DNA of 64,000 nt from Chiridota heheva (taxonomy: Eukaryota > Echinodermata > Holothuroidea > Apodida > Chiridotidae), in contig JAIGNY010004520.1 of the NCBI GenBank assembly GCA_020152595.1, forward strand, positions 1,784,001-1,848,000. Direction: 5' to 3'. Under the pieces are notes generated by a model. It was not told the DNA's origin. It worked only from the letters and a program-made list of their open reading frames with translations, and ran no database searches. Positions 21,946 through 31,815 of this stretch are shown here, piece by piece; positions within the stretch are counted from its first letter, which is position 1, and the number at the start of each line of letters is the position of its first letter. The translations under genes were made by a program, and so were the position numbers.

Positions 21946-23780
21946 CTAATCAGCAAGTTAATGACTGGACTACCTATAAAAGCTTTAGAAAGGCTGTCCA
22001 TAAAAACCTCAAAGAAGCTAGAAAGACCTTCATCTGTGATAAACTTAAAAACTCACTTAACGAAAACCCAAAGGCATTCTGGTCCTATATCAAAAGATTA
22101 AGAAGTAACTCTGTAGGTGTGTCTGATCTACTAAATAATGGTAAACTTTGCAGTGACAGTAACACTAAAGCTAACATTCTAAATGACCAGTTTTTCAGTG
22201 TTTTCACAGAAGAAAACACCTCCCAAATCCCTGTAAGTAAATCACTTACCAACAGCAAAATTGACCAACTTATAATTACCCCAGAAGGTGTCAAAAAGCA
22301 ACTGCATAACCTAGACCCCAACAAAGCCTCAGGTCCTGACCAAATACCACCATGGTTTCTAAAAACACACGCTGATGACCTCTATGAAATTCTAACTGAT
22401 CTCTTTCAAACCTGTGTCGATAATGGTACTATCCCTAACAAGTGGAAAGAAGCAAACATATGTAGCGTTTTAAAAAAAGTGATAAACAAAACCCAGCTAA
22501 TTATAGACCTTTTTCCCTCACCTGCGTTTGTAGTAAAATCCTTGAGCATATAATCCACTCACATCTGATGAAATTCCTTGATGAGCATAATATCTTAATT
22601 GATTTACAACATGGCTTTCGTGCAAAAAGATCGACTGAAACACAACTCCTCTTAACAATAAATGATATTTTTAAACAAAAGGACCAAAACAGTAACGTCT
22701 TTATGGCTATTTTTGACTTCTCAAAAGCCTTCGATAAAGTCCCACACCAGCGCCTGTTATCCAAACTTTCCGCCTATGGCATTGATGGAAATCTTCTGGC
22801 CTGGTTTGCATCATTCCTCAACAACCGCATCCAGCGTGTTGTCTGTGATGGTGAAATCTCTGATTCTAAACAGGTTTTATCCGGCGTACCACACGGTACT
22901 GTCTTGGGTCCATTACTTTTCCTCTTTTATGTAAATGACATCCCTGATAATATAAACAGCACAGTTAGACTGTTTGCTGATGACTGCCTTGTGTACAGAA
23001 CTATTGATAACCCCTCTGACCAACAAATCCTCCAAGATGATCTTAACAAACTTGAACAATGGCAAAACAAATGGCAAATGAATTTCAACCCCTCTAAATG
23101 CTACATCTTGTCAATTTCCTCTAAGAAATGCTTTAAATCACCTGTTCATACCTTATGCAACCAGCCACTAAAACATGTCAACTCCCACCCATACCTAGGT
23201 GTTGAAATTGATAATAAACTTAGATGGGATAAACAAATACATAACATTACCAAGAAAGCTAACTCTGTACTTGGCCTATTAAAACGTAACCTCTCTAACT
23301 GTCCCACCGACGTTAAATCTACTGCTTATAAAGCTCTAGTCAGGCCAGTACTTGAGTACGCATCTGCAGTCTGCGATCCCCCATCACCAGTGCAATGTGG
23401 ATAAACTTGAATCTATTCAAAGGAGAGCAGCCAGGTTCTGTATGGCAGACTACTCTTATAAATCTAGTGTAAAAAACATGCTTCATAAATTAGATTGGCC
23501 CCTGCTTAAAACAAGAAGATACAACACCCGGCTACATATGCTATATAAAATCAATAACAATCTTGTCGCCATCAATAAAGATGAACTTATCCCCACTGTC
23601 AGAACTAATACAAGAAATAATCATGACCTTAATTTCCAGGCTCCTTATGCTAAAAAGAATGTATATAAACACTCTTTCTTCCCTCACACACTAAATGATT
23701 GGAATGCTTTACCGTCAGACATTGTACATGCACCAAGTCTCAACTGTCTTGAAGGATTTTTGCCGACTGAACCGATTCAG
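21946..23780 (+). pseudogene. CR1-like LINE reverse transcriptase and C-terminal region (frameshifted)
   Basis: Linker FRKAVHKNLKEARKTF, then NPKAFWSYIKRLR, LDPNKASGPDQIPPWFLK, a frame change in the T4A7 run near 22468-22478, NYRPFSLT, HGFRAKRSTETQLLL (22610), FDFSKAFDKVPHQRLL (motif A, both Asp present), SGVPHGTVLGPLLFLFYVND (motif B region) and FADDCLVYR (catalytic box intact near 22974). PYLGVEIDNKLRWDKQI follows. A frame change in the C5 run near 23379-23383 separates it from ESIQRRAARFCMADY and LNDWNALPSDIVHAPSLNCL. All catalytic motifs are intact, unlike the L2-like copy at 9400. Confidence 0.87.
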
Positions 23781-23889
23781 ATTCAGATTCAGATTGTTAC
23801 GACGTAAGAAATGATTGTTACGACGTAAGAATTGATTTTTCTTCGGCGTTACACGAGGAGACGTTATGCCCGCATGGCCAACCATACCC

Positions 23890-24660
23890 TCCGAACTGAT
23901 TTTACTAGTAATTTACTGGTGTCTGTATGGTTCTTTCAATTAATTTTGTGTACCGAAGTGATACTATTTATGTACGGAATACAGCGCCGTTGTACTCGTA
24001 TAATTTGCCCACGAACAGAAATTGGCTTCCAGTCAGCCAGTAAGCACTTCGATGAAAAAGAAGGAGAATATTTTCTTCGATCTGGGCAGTACTCATCGGG
24101 ATACACTAAAGAAAAAAAGTGTGCTTTACGCAAAACGGCAGTGAGATTTACTATGAAGGGAGATGAAGGGTTTTTTGTTGCAAAAGTGGGACATAAGGGC
24201 CGGGGCCAAACTTTACTAGGGGAATTTACTTTTACACCGGTCAAAACCTCGGAATTACGTCGCGTCGTAAATGGATTTTTTTTCCTGGAAATGACGTTAA
24301 GAAAGAAAGAAATTCAACATTGGAAAGGGGAGGGAGGGGGTTACAATTCTCGAAAAAATATTTAAAAACATAACACTATAACATATGAAGTTCTCAAAAA
24401 CCTGAAGTGTTCCAGCAGTTTTGATTCAAGCAGTTCCAAGATTGTAAAGAATGTGGAAATAAATGCTATGCCAACTTGCGAACGGTCCGCAAGTTTCTTT
24501 AACACAAATCTTGTGATAAATGGGGAGGGAAGGAGAAAGGAGGGGAAAGGGGGAGGGGGAGACACACCTACATATGATTTAGGTAGTAGAATAATCATAG
24601 ATTGCAATTCAAATGATTTTGTATCTTATTTTAGTACTTATTTACTGCACTTACTAACGT
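23890..24660. other. Unassigned sequence with one unrecognised open frame
   Basis: A 177-codon frame (23832-24365) begins inside MITE sequence and resembles no family known to me, so I do not call it a gene. The purine-rich stretch at 24520-24565 is simple sequence. Confidence 0.4.
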
Positions 24661-24780
24661 TTTACAAACCTAATTCGAATAAAAGGATGGTACAATTCTC
24701 TCCCCGCCTGTATTAAAATCAGTAAATATTCCTTTACAAAAACATTCGAAAGCTTTAATAATATGTCACAATACTTTTAA
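24660..24780 (+). pseudogene. LINE C-terminal fragment
   Basis: One plus frame reads IKGWYNSLPACIKISKYSFT then KTFESFNNMSQYF and a stop. W-NSLP-xxIKxS with a following KTFxxFN is the usual C-terminal pattern of non-LTR retrotransposon ORF2 proteins. It is too short to assign a clade. Confidence 0.45.
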
Positions 24781-24986
24781 TTTATGATGTTGATCTCGTT
24801 TCTTCAACCTTTGTAAATTATAGTTTTACTGTACTTTGAACTCACGTTTGTAAGTTTATGCAACTTCTTCTATCGCGAAATTGCTGAAGCCGTTCTGTCA
24901 GTCTGTGTGAGCTGACTGTAGCACCAGGCTTCTCGCCGTACCTCCGTCTCGAGCAGTCGAGTGTAACCGTGACGGCCTCAGACCTT

Positions 24987-25395
24987 TATGGCGGCCCATG
25001 CGGGTCATAACGTCTCCTAAATGTTAACCTAAGAAAAAGCAATTCTTACGTCAGTACGTCGTAACAATTCAACTTCATACGTCTAATTGGTTGTTTCCAA
25101 GAATATATAATAGGTATAAGAATAGACATAATTTTACGCGTAAAAACTAATTGTCAAACGTCTAAGAATTTTTTTTTATTACGTTTAAACAATAATTTCT
25201 TACACCTAAAGGCATAATTTTACGCGTTAAAACTAATTTTCTATTCTTACATCTAAAGGAATCAGCGACCCGTTGTAGACATATGCTATGGAATTGCTAT
25301 GACTTAAGAACTTATTGTTACGACGTAAGAATTTGTTTTTGTTTGGCAGTTTGGCGTAACATTATGAGACGTTATAACCCGCATGGCCAACCATA
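24987..25395. mobile_element. Palindromic TA-flanked MITE, uninterrupted copy
   Basis: TATGGCGGCCCATGCGGGTC at the left and ACCCGCATGGCCAACCATA at the right are inverted repeats, as in the LINE-split copy. Internal motifs TTACGTCAGTACGTCGTAAC and TTGTTACGACGTAAGAAT face each other. Length about 409 bp, with no coding capacity. Confidence 0.8.
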
Positions 25396-25677
25396 TACGT
25401 CGTAACACAATCAGTTTTTAGGTCGTAACAATTCCATTGCATACGTCTAAAACGGGTTGCTGATTGGCTGTTTCTTTTAGACGTAAGAATAGAAAATTAG
25501 TTTTCACGCGTAAAATAATGTCTATTCTTACGCCTATTGGCTGTCACCAACAGCCAATTGGTGACCCGTTTTAGATGTATGAAATGAAATTGTTATGACG
25601 TAAGAAGTGATTGTTACGACGTAAGAATGGATTTTTCTTAGGCGTATATTAGAAGACGTTATGACCCACATGGCCAT
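25396..25677. mobile_element. Partial MITE copy of the same palindromic family
   Basis: It directly abuts the previous copy. AGGTCGTAACAATTCCATTG and GATTGTTACGACGTAAGAAT mark the two arms, with TTGGCTGTCACCAACAGCCA in the middle forming a small inner hairpin. The right end ATGACCCACATGGCC is intact; the left terminal repeat is missing or shared with the neighbouring copy. Confidence 0.7.
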
Positions 25678-26167
25678 TCGTACACGGTCAGGGGTTCCGA
25701 CGCCTAACGTTGGTACTGGACCCGTTTGTCTCCCCATGCACACTCTGCAACGCGGGAATCAAAATGAAGTGCGAACGATGCATACGTCAGTACATTACTA
25801 CTCACAACTGCAACCACACTTGTTGCCAAGATATTGTTCATTCATTATATCTTATCCAAATTCCTCTGTCAAATGGAAGCTAGCTGGCAACTAAGGTGAC
25901 AGCGAAGATGGGTGCCAAGCTGATAAGTGGGCCAATAAGGCCCATGCCCTGGTAGCACAAAAAATATCCCAAATGGGACGACAATTTCAGGAATATAAGA
26001 CAGAAAGCTCCAAAGATTTAAAACGTTCCGACTAGCCAACTGTCCAAGATATAAGCTGTTGCAAATTGGCAATCAATATCCCGAAATAGCAAATTATGGG
26101 AAACCACAACACATTAAATTTCATTTAATAACCAGATTTATATATCTCCTAGTAGAATCAAAGCAAA
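25678..26167. other. No recognisable feature
   Basis: Mixed-composition spacer, without a conserved frame. Confidence 0.5.
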
Positions 26168-26310
26168 ATTCAGATAGTCACATGGGCCTCTAACGCAGTT
26201 TTTATATTAGAGCCAGGAACACTGTGGGAAAGCACCATCTGACCATAGGAGTGACAAAATAATCTGAATGCTTTGAAACACTTGACCTTGCAAATTAGCT
26301 ATGTCCCCCT
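26168..26310. repeat. Direct duplicate segment D1, copy 1
   Basis: TAGTCACATGGGCCTCTAAC, then AGCCAGGAACACTGTGGG and CATAGGAGTGACAAAATAAT recur in the same order and orientation at 26990-27125, some 820 bp downstream, with about 90% identity by eye. Confidence 0.8.
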
Positions 26311-26524
26311 CCTTTCTTCTTTTGCACTCCCACGACGTTATGAGCCCTGAGCCTACTAATTGCTGTTGTGCTTTATGTGCATAGATATGAGTCAAAGAGA
26401 TTAGTAAATTAAGGATATTGAATAAGAGAAACTTAGGCAAAAATACCAGGGATGGATAGACGTATAACAGCTGGAAATAATGAGAGATTTTCTACCAAAT
26501 GTGGATAACTAATAAACTTAATGA

Positions 26525-26768
26525 CTGCCGTAGATCATCCCCATCCGATGGACCTTGAGCTTCACTTAACCATTGTCCACTTTTTCCAAAAGTTGATTGG
26601 AGGAGAAGGCGGCATGGATTCAGGTGACTAACCTAAAGCTGTGCTCGATGTCAGCATGTATCGTTCTTCACATTTGTTGAGGCAGGTCAGCAGGTTAAAT
26701 TGTTGTTAGAGCCCGGAACATCCAGCATTTAAGTCGGTTGAGCTCAACTGACTGCGCCACCTATATAT
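26525..26768 (-). mobile_element. SINE family V, copy 2 (diverged)
   Basis: Minus-strand head ends with AGGTGGCGCAGTCAGTTGAG (A-box-like). The body retains TGTCAGCATGTATCGTTCT on the plus strand, as at 40086 (TGTCAGCGTATATCATTCTG). It is considerably decayed. Confidence 0.6.
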
Positions 26769-26989
26769 CTTCACCTATCCTTGCCTTTGACATTCTAAAT
26801 TAGCTTTTTACCTGATCTAGTGTAAGATAGGTGTATATACAGATATACCATTCCCTGGCTCATAGTGCCATATGGACCCAAGTCAAATCAGCGGCTTTTT
26901 TGATCTTTTCACAAACTAACAAAGCAGATGGTATTAATCCCAGGATATGTCACAACCAAGGGCGAAATGGCGACGCTGAACCAAAATTC

Positions 26990-27125
26990 AAATAGTCACA
27001 TGGGCCTCTGGCGCAGTTTTGATATTGAAGCCAGGAACACTGTGGGCAAGCACCATCTGACCATAGGAGTGACAAAATAATCTGAATGCTTTGAAACACT
27101 TTACCTTGCAAAGTATTTATTCCCC
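26990..27125. repeat. Direct duplicate segment D1, copy 2
   Basis: Matches 26168-26310 through AATCTGAATGCTTTGAAACA and CTTACCTTGCAA-like sequence. Family V SINE copy 2 lies between the two duplicates. Confidence 0.8.
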
Positions 27126-27289
27126 TTCCCCTCCCGTACCTCCTCCCTGCCCGGTTGGCTGCCTGGGCTGGAGAAAAAGCGGCCCCAACCTTTGGACAAT
27201 ATTTTATAGCGGTAGATAATATAGACAAAGTATGGTATATCCTAAAGGAAAGTTCCATAAATACGTTCACAATTGGACGTCACCGATTT

Positions 27290-27400
27290 TCAATTGTCCG
27301 TATTGATCGCGAGAAAATCTGCGATGTTATCGATCACACATAGAGGCCCATGTCTTATCGATAACATCACAAATTTCTCGCAATCAATACGGCAAATTGA
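27290..27400. repeat. Long hairpin with 44-45 bp arms and a 22-base loop
   Basis: Left arm 27290-27334 (TCAATTGTCCGTATTGATCG through GATGTTATCGAT) pairs with right arm 27357-27400 (ATCGATAACATCACAAATTT through CGGCAAATTGA) with only about six mismatches. The loop is CACACATAGAGGCCCATGTCTT. No open frame or tRNA-like boxes. It could be a tiny inverted-repeat transposon or a source of hairpin RNA; the sequence alone does not decide. Confidence 0.8.
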
Positions 27401-28299
27401 TCTGTATGAGTGGCTCGCAGGCGCATCGGCAGAGATTGTTTTTAACAGCAGTTGAGATAATACCAAAAAATAATAATTACTAGGGAAACGACGTTAATAT
27501 GGGAAGAGCGGGGGTGGGGGGGTTGGCATGCTCTTGATGCCGCAAATGTTTTAAATGTTTAGGAATACCTGTGGACACAGTTTCAAAGGCTCAATACGTG
27601 ACTTCACACTAGTGACCCCGAGATCAGTCGGGTACTAAAGTTCTGATCAAGTGATACCTAACACAATAAACATGCAAACGAGATGAAGCTGCAGTGGTTT
27701 TCTGCCAGATTTGTGCAATTTAGCTCATTAAATGTTGCGATTTCTTTTGTTTTTGAAGTTTTAAAAGAATTTTTGATAAGGTAAAGGCATTTGTGTTGCC
27801 TGTGAAAAAATCGGACTTAAAAGTCGTTCATGTTAAGATTGCTTACCTTCTTAACAACTCCCTACTTCAACACATTAGGCCTAAAAATAGGGCAATCCAA
27901 ATCCGGCCTCTCGCATAAAGTAAATTGATACGATATTGTTCATCCGCAAAATGTAAATAAATTAGAATTAAAATGACAGTAATACACTTTTAAAACTGTT
28001 AGTTCAAGTTTGTGATTTTCTGTGATTTTCTTTCTCAGTATGTTCTTGGGACTAGTATAATTTCAAATTGATGAACGATATAGTAACGTGTTCATCAGTT
28101 CATGCAAGATTCGCCGTTTGATCTCACAAATTTGCATTTTTCATCGAGGGCACGGATGAATTTTATTACATTAACACACAATATCAAACATATTAGAATT
28201 AAATTTCATGGGAATATTCTTTCAAAGAGCTGGCAGCCAAAAAGTTAGGGCGTATTTTTCTTTAATATTCGAACACACATTTTGTGCACCTTTTTGAAC
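27401..28299. other. No recognisable gene
   Basis: AT-rich. GAGCTGGCAGCCAAAAAGTT then AGGGCGTATTT at about 28229-28257 resembles 31938-31970 (GAGCTGGCGGCCGAAAAGTG). Both lie next to GGAAATTT-type arrays, so this is probably a flank of the same repeat. Confidence 0.5.
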
Positions 28300-29505
28300 T
28301 GAAAACCTTTGGGGAAATTTCCTTCATATTTCTACAATGTTCCTTCATTTTTGTGGAATTTGCTTTTATTCTTAGTAAATTTTTTTTAATTTTCTGATTT
28401 TTTTCTTCTTCAATTTTCGGGGAATTTCCTTACTTTTTTGAGCAACTTACTTTACATTCATTTTTGGGAAATTTGTTTCATGATTTTTTAAAATTTCCTT
28501 CAATTTTCGTGATTCTTTTTCTCCAATTTTCCAGGAACTTCCTTTTATTTGGGGGAAATTTCCTTCAAATTTCTTCAATTTTTCTTCATTTCAGTGAAAT
28601 TTTTGGGACATTGCCTTTAATAAGTTTTATTTTTCTTTAATTTTTGAGTAATTTTCGTCCTTATACAGTTTTTCGAGAAATTTGCTTATTTTCGCGATTT
28701 TTTTTTCTTCAAGTTTTTTTAATTTTCCTTCATTTAGGGGAAATTTTCTAAATTTAAAAAAAAATTCTCTCATATTTCTGCAATGTTTTTTATTTTCGAT
28801 ATTTGTTTGTAATTTTCTTACTTTTTTGAGAAATTTGTTCTCATTTTTTGGAAATTTGTGCTTCAATTTTTGGAAAGCTTTGCTTCATTTTCATAAAATT
28901 GTCTTCAATTTTTCATTTTCGTGGAATTTTAAAGAAATTTTCTTCCTTTTTCCAGAAATTTGCTTCTATATTTTGGAAATTGGCTCATTTTTTGTCAAAT
29001 TTTTTTTATTTTTAGGAAGTTTCTTCAATTTTCCTTTAATTTGGGGAAATTTCCTTCATTTTGGGAAATTTCCTTCATATTTTTGTAATGTTTTTGTCAT
29101 TCATTTTCGTAAAATTTGCTTTAATTCTCGGTAACTTTTCTTCAATTTTCTGGAATTTTTTTCTTTCCAATATTCGGGAATTTCTTTACTTTTTCGAGCA
29201 ATTTGCTTTCATTATTGGGATATTTTAATTCATGATTTTTGCCCTTATTTTTGCAATTTTTTTTTTAATTTTGGGAAAATTTTCTTCATTTTCGGAAATT
29301 TTTTGTACATTTTGGGAAGATTTCTTCAATTTTCATGAAATTTGCTCTAAACCTCGGAAAATTTCCTTCATTTTCTGAAAAGTATTTTTTTATTTTTGGG
29401 GAAATTCCTTTCTTTTTCTAGAAATTTCTTTCATTATTGGGAAATTTGCATCATTTTTGTGAAATTTTTGGAAAATATTACCAAAATTTTCAGTAATTTT
29501 CGACC
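28300..29505. repeat. Degenerate array of GGAAATTTCCTTCATTTT-like units (T-rich strand)
   Basis: About 1.2 kb made almost wholly of variants of GGAAATTTCCTTCATTTT with irregular period near 18-30 bp. Related arrays, mostly in the opposite (A-rich) orientation, are at 31376-31815 and 49790-50045, with a short one at 34963-35150. Open frames rich in Phe, Ser and Leu or in Lys and Asn come from composition. Confidence 0.8.
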
Positions 29506-30126
29506 ACCCCTCCCCCCTTTACAAATAATAGATTCATTTATTTTTTAGGTTTGCTAAGACAAAAATAAATTTTGCTTTCCCCCATTTTCCCCCCTCCGCC
29601 CTCCATGTCAAATATCTTCCTAGAATCCCACGCTGCTGACTGTATTAATTGTTTGGAGATGATATATCCCATCTGCATATTTTAACCCTTCTTCACATTT
29701 TTTTTTATTTAAAGGCTATGTAATTCTACATAATGACATACGAATTTGCGCAGCCAATTCTGACCAAACTTTTTTTTAATCTTTGCATTGACCCAAACTG
29801 AATTCTGGCGGGAACAGCCTTTGCCATATTCATTTGCCTGAAATAGGAAAGAAAATTTTAAAATTTAAATGTTTAGTTGTTTACCCACTGAGTCATAAAT
29901 TAATAAACTGATCAAACTTTGGTCAGCCATAACTCTAAAATAAAAAGTGCCCTACTCAGATTTTATCATTCTCTTGATCAATGGAGTAATTGCAGACAGA
30001 ATCTCCTGAAAGATAAGATAATGAATACATTTGCATCAGTGTTCTTTAAGATTTTCGTCACGGTGAGAGCCTAAGTTACATATACCTCCAAAAGATAAAT
30101 AAAGATTCGAGAGAGAGAGAGTTGAA
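29506..30126. other. No recognisable feature
   Basis: AT-rich spacer; a GA microsatellite (GAGAGAGAGAGA) lies at 30110-30121. Confidence 0.5.
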
Positions 30127-30345
30127 CACACAATTACAATGACGGGGTCGTCGCCTGCGTATTCGGTTATGATAGTACAAATGCTATCACGAAACGCTTA
30201 ATACGACCCGGACGAGAACACAGGTACGACGTACGGACAGACATAACATCGACAACCAAGTCAATGTCCACGGCCTTTGATAACCAGTTGTGGTGCACTG
30301 GCGTGTCTACCCACCCCAGGCTTGAACCCGGGGCCTCGTGGTCTG
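30127..30345 (-). mobile_element. SINE family U, copy 3
   Basis: An inverse copy of 8107-8380: CACACAATTACAATGACGGG at the left and CAGGCTTGAACCCGGGGCC (inverse of the B box) at the right. The tRNA head is cut just beyond GGCCTCGTGGTCTG. Confidence 0.85.
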
Positions 30346-31375
30346 AAATAAAGATTCATTCTGGTCTAACAATATATAAGAAATTTTGCCCGCTAGAGGC
30401 GGGAGTTTATCCCTGATTGTAGTCTGACAGAAAAACGAACCTGAAAATTTAGAAACAGTTATATTGTGCATTAGCCCCCTCACTACAAATATAATATTAT
30501 TTATAAACAGGTAAATCGATAATGTTAGTATGGTAAAGGTTATTTGCTCCATGCTAAACATATGATAAACCACCAAATTCGGGTTCGGCATGGAGCTATC
30601 ATTGTACCAGAGAGGGGAAGATTTGGGGATTTGTTTCTGAAAAGTTTCATCTAATACCTTATAGATGAGGGAAATTTCCCTGGAGTTTACCTGACGTTTT
30701 GACCATTATTCATTACAGAATCCGCCCCTTGAACACTACCGTGCTCCATCCTGGTTTTCTGTGCCTGTGGCATTCTAGTAACCGCATGACCGTTTACGTG
30801 ACTTTGATATGCGGTCACTGAAACGTTTCGAGTTTCCTATTTCATGCAAACTCCACTTCGTATTATTACACAATTTGTGGTCAAATGATTGTCGCAATAC
30901 ATGGTCAACTCGTTGAGAGAATGTCCTTGAAACGGGATGAAAATGACAGTGGCAGTTCATCCCGTCCGTGTTTCAAGGGCAAGGGGCGCTTTCTTCAAAT
31001 GTCAGAGGCCCGAAGTCAATAAGTACGCTACGTAGGTACGAAATATTCTGATCCAACAACAATTCTAGGAAACATCCCCAAAACTTCTTCTTTCTGCTAA
31101 CAAAAACTTGATCCCGAACTTGATCGTTCTATCATAGCCTTTGAAAATCTTAGAGAATTTATGTTTTACATATATGCAGGGGCATAGCCAGGATAAAATG
31201 TCAGGAGGCCCAAGTCAAACCAAGCCAAGGATGATGTATTAACGTGTTTTATGAGCAGTTTTGACATGAACATGGAACATTTAGGGTGCGTGGTTTTGTA
31301 AGCGGGGAGTAGAGAAAAAGGTCCTTTCTGAAAAGTTTTCTTTCCATTGGAAAAATTGGGATTATTAAAAAAATA
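30346..31375. other. No recognisable gene
   Basis: No conserved frame. The short stretch 31182-31215 (GGGGCATAGCCAGGA, then AGGAGGCCCAAGTCAA) looks like old repeat sequence. Confidence 0.45.
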
Positions 31376-31815
31376 TTGAAGGAAATTTTGGTAAAATCAT
31401 TGGCAATATTTCCCGAAAATTGATTAAAATTTACCGTAAAACGAAGAAAAGTTGCACTTCAAAAAAAAAAAAAAATTAGGAAATTTTCCGCAAATGGCAA
31501 GCTTCCCCCAAATTAAATCAGATATCCCAAAAATTGAAGGAAATTTCCACAAAAAAATCGAAGGAAAATTGCCCCAAAATGAAGGAAATTTCCCAAACAT
31601 TGAAGAAAATTTCCCCAAAATTGAAAAAAAAATTGACCGAAAATCTAAGAAAAATGGCTCCAAAACCTAAAGAAATTTTCCAAAAGTTGAAGAAAACTGC
31701 ACGGGGTTTAAAGAACTTGTCCAAATTTAACAAACAATGAAAGAAAATTAATCGATAATTGAAGAGAAAATGTATTGAAAATCGAAGAAAAAGTGCCGCA
31801 AAATGAAGGAATTTT
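31376..31815. repeat. Degenerate GGAAATTT-type array (A-rich strand)
   Basis: Variants of AAAATGAAGGAAATTTCCC repeat through the segment, the reverse orientation of 28300-29505. Lys-rich and Phe-rich frames on both strands come from the repeat. Confidence 0.78.

Larger units (their letters stand above)
20822..23792 (+). mobile_element. CR1-like non-LTR retrotransposon, nearly complete ORF2
   Basis: Endonuclease, reverse transcriptase and C-terminal region are all present in order over about 2.97 kb. The copy lies inside a MITE; ATTGT at 20817-20821 and again at 23793-23797 may be a short target duplication. The 3' end is a run of ATTCAG units, a short tandem tail as in the CR1 group. No separate ORF1 is seen. 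Five frame changes, all in single-base runs, interrupt an otherwise well-kept coding region, suggesting either a recent insertion or base-calling errors. Confidence 0.85.
20602..23884. mobile_element. Palindromic TA-flanked MITE, split by a CR1-like LINE
   Basis: The ends are inverted repeats: TGGTTGGCCATGCGGGTCAT on the left and ATGCCCGCATGGCCAACCA on the right, each next to a TA dinucleotide (20600-20601 and 23885-23886), consistent with a TA target site. The arms are rich in TTACGTCGTAACAATTCC and its inverse. MITE sequence covers 20602-20821 and 23793-23884; the LINE occupies 20822-23792. An uninterrupted relative is at 24987-25395. Confidence 0.82.

Noticed and set aside
23832-24365. 177-codon plus-strand frame
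   Set aside because: Begins in MITE sequence and has no recognisable motif; composition is compatible with chance.
28682-29134. 150-codon Phe/Leu-rich frame resembling a membrane protein
   Set aside because: Made of T-rich degenerate GGAAATTT units; hydrophobicity follows from composition.
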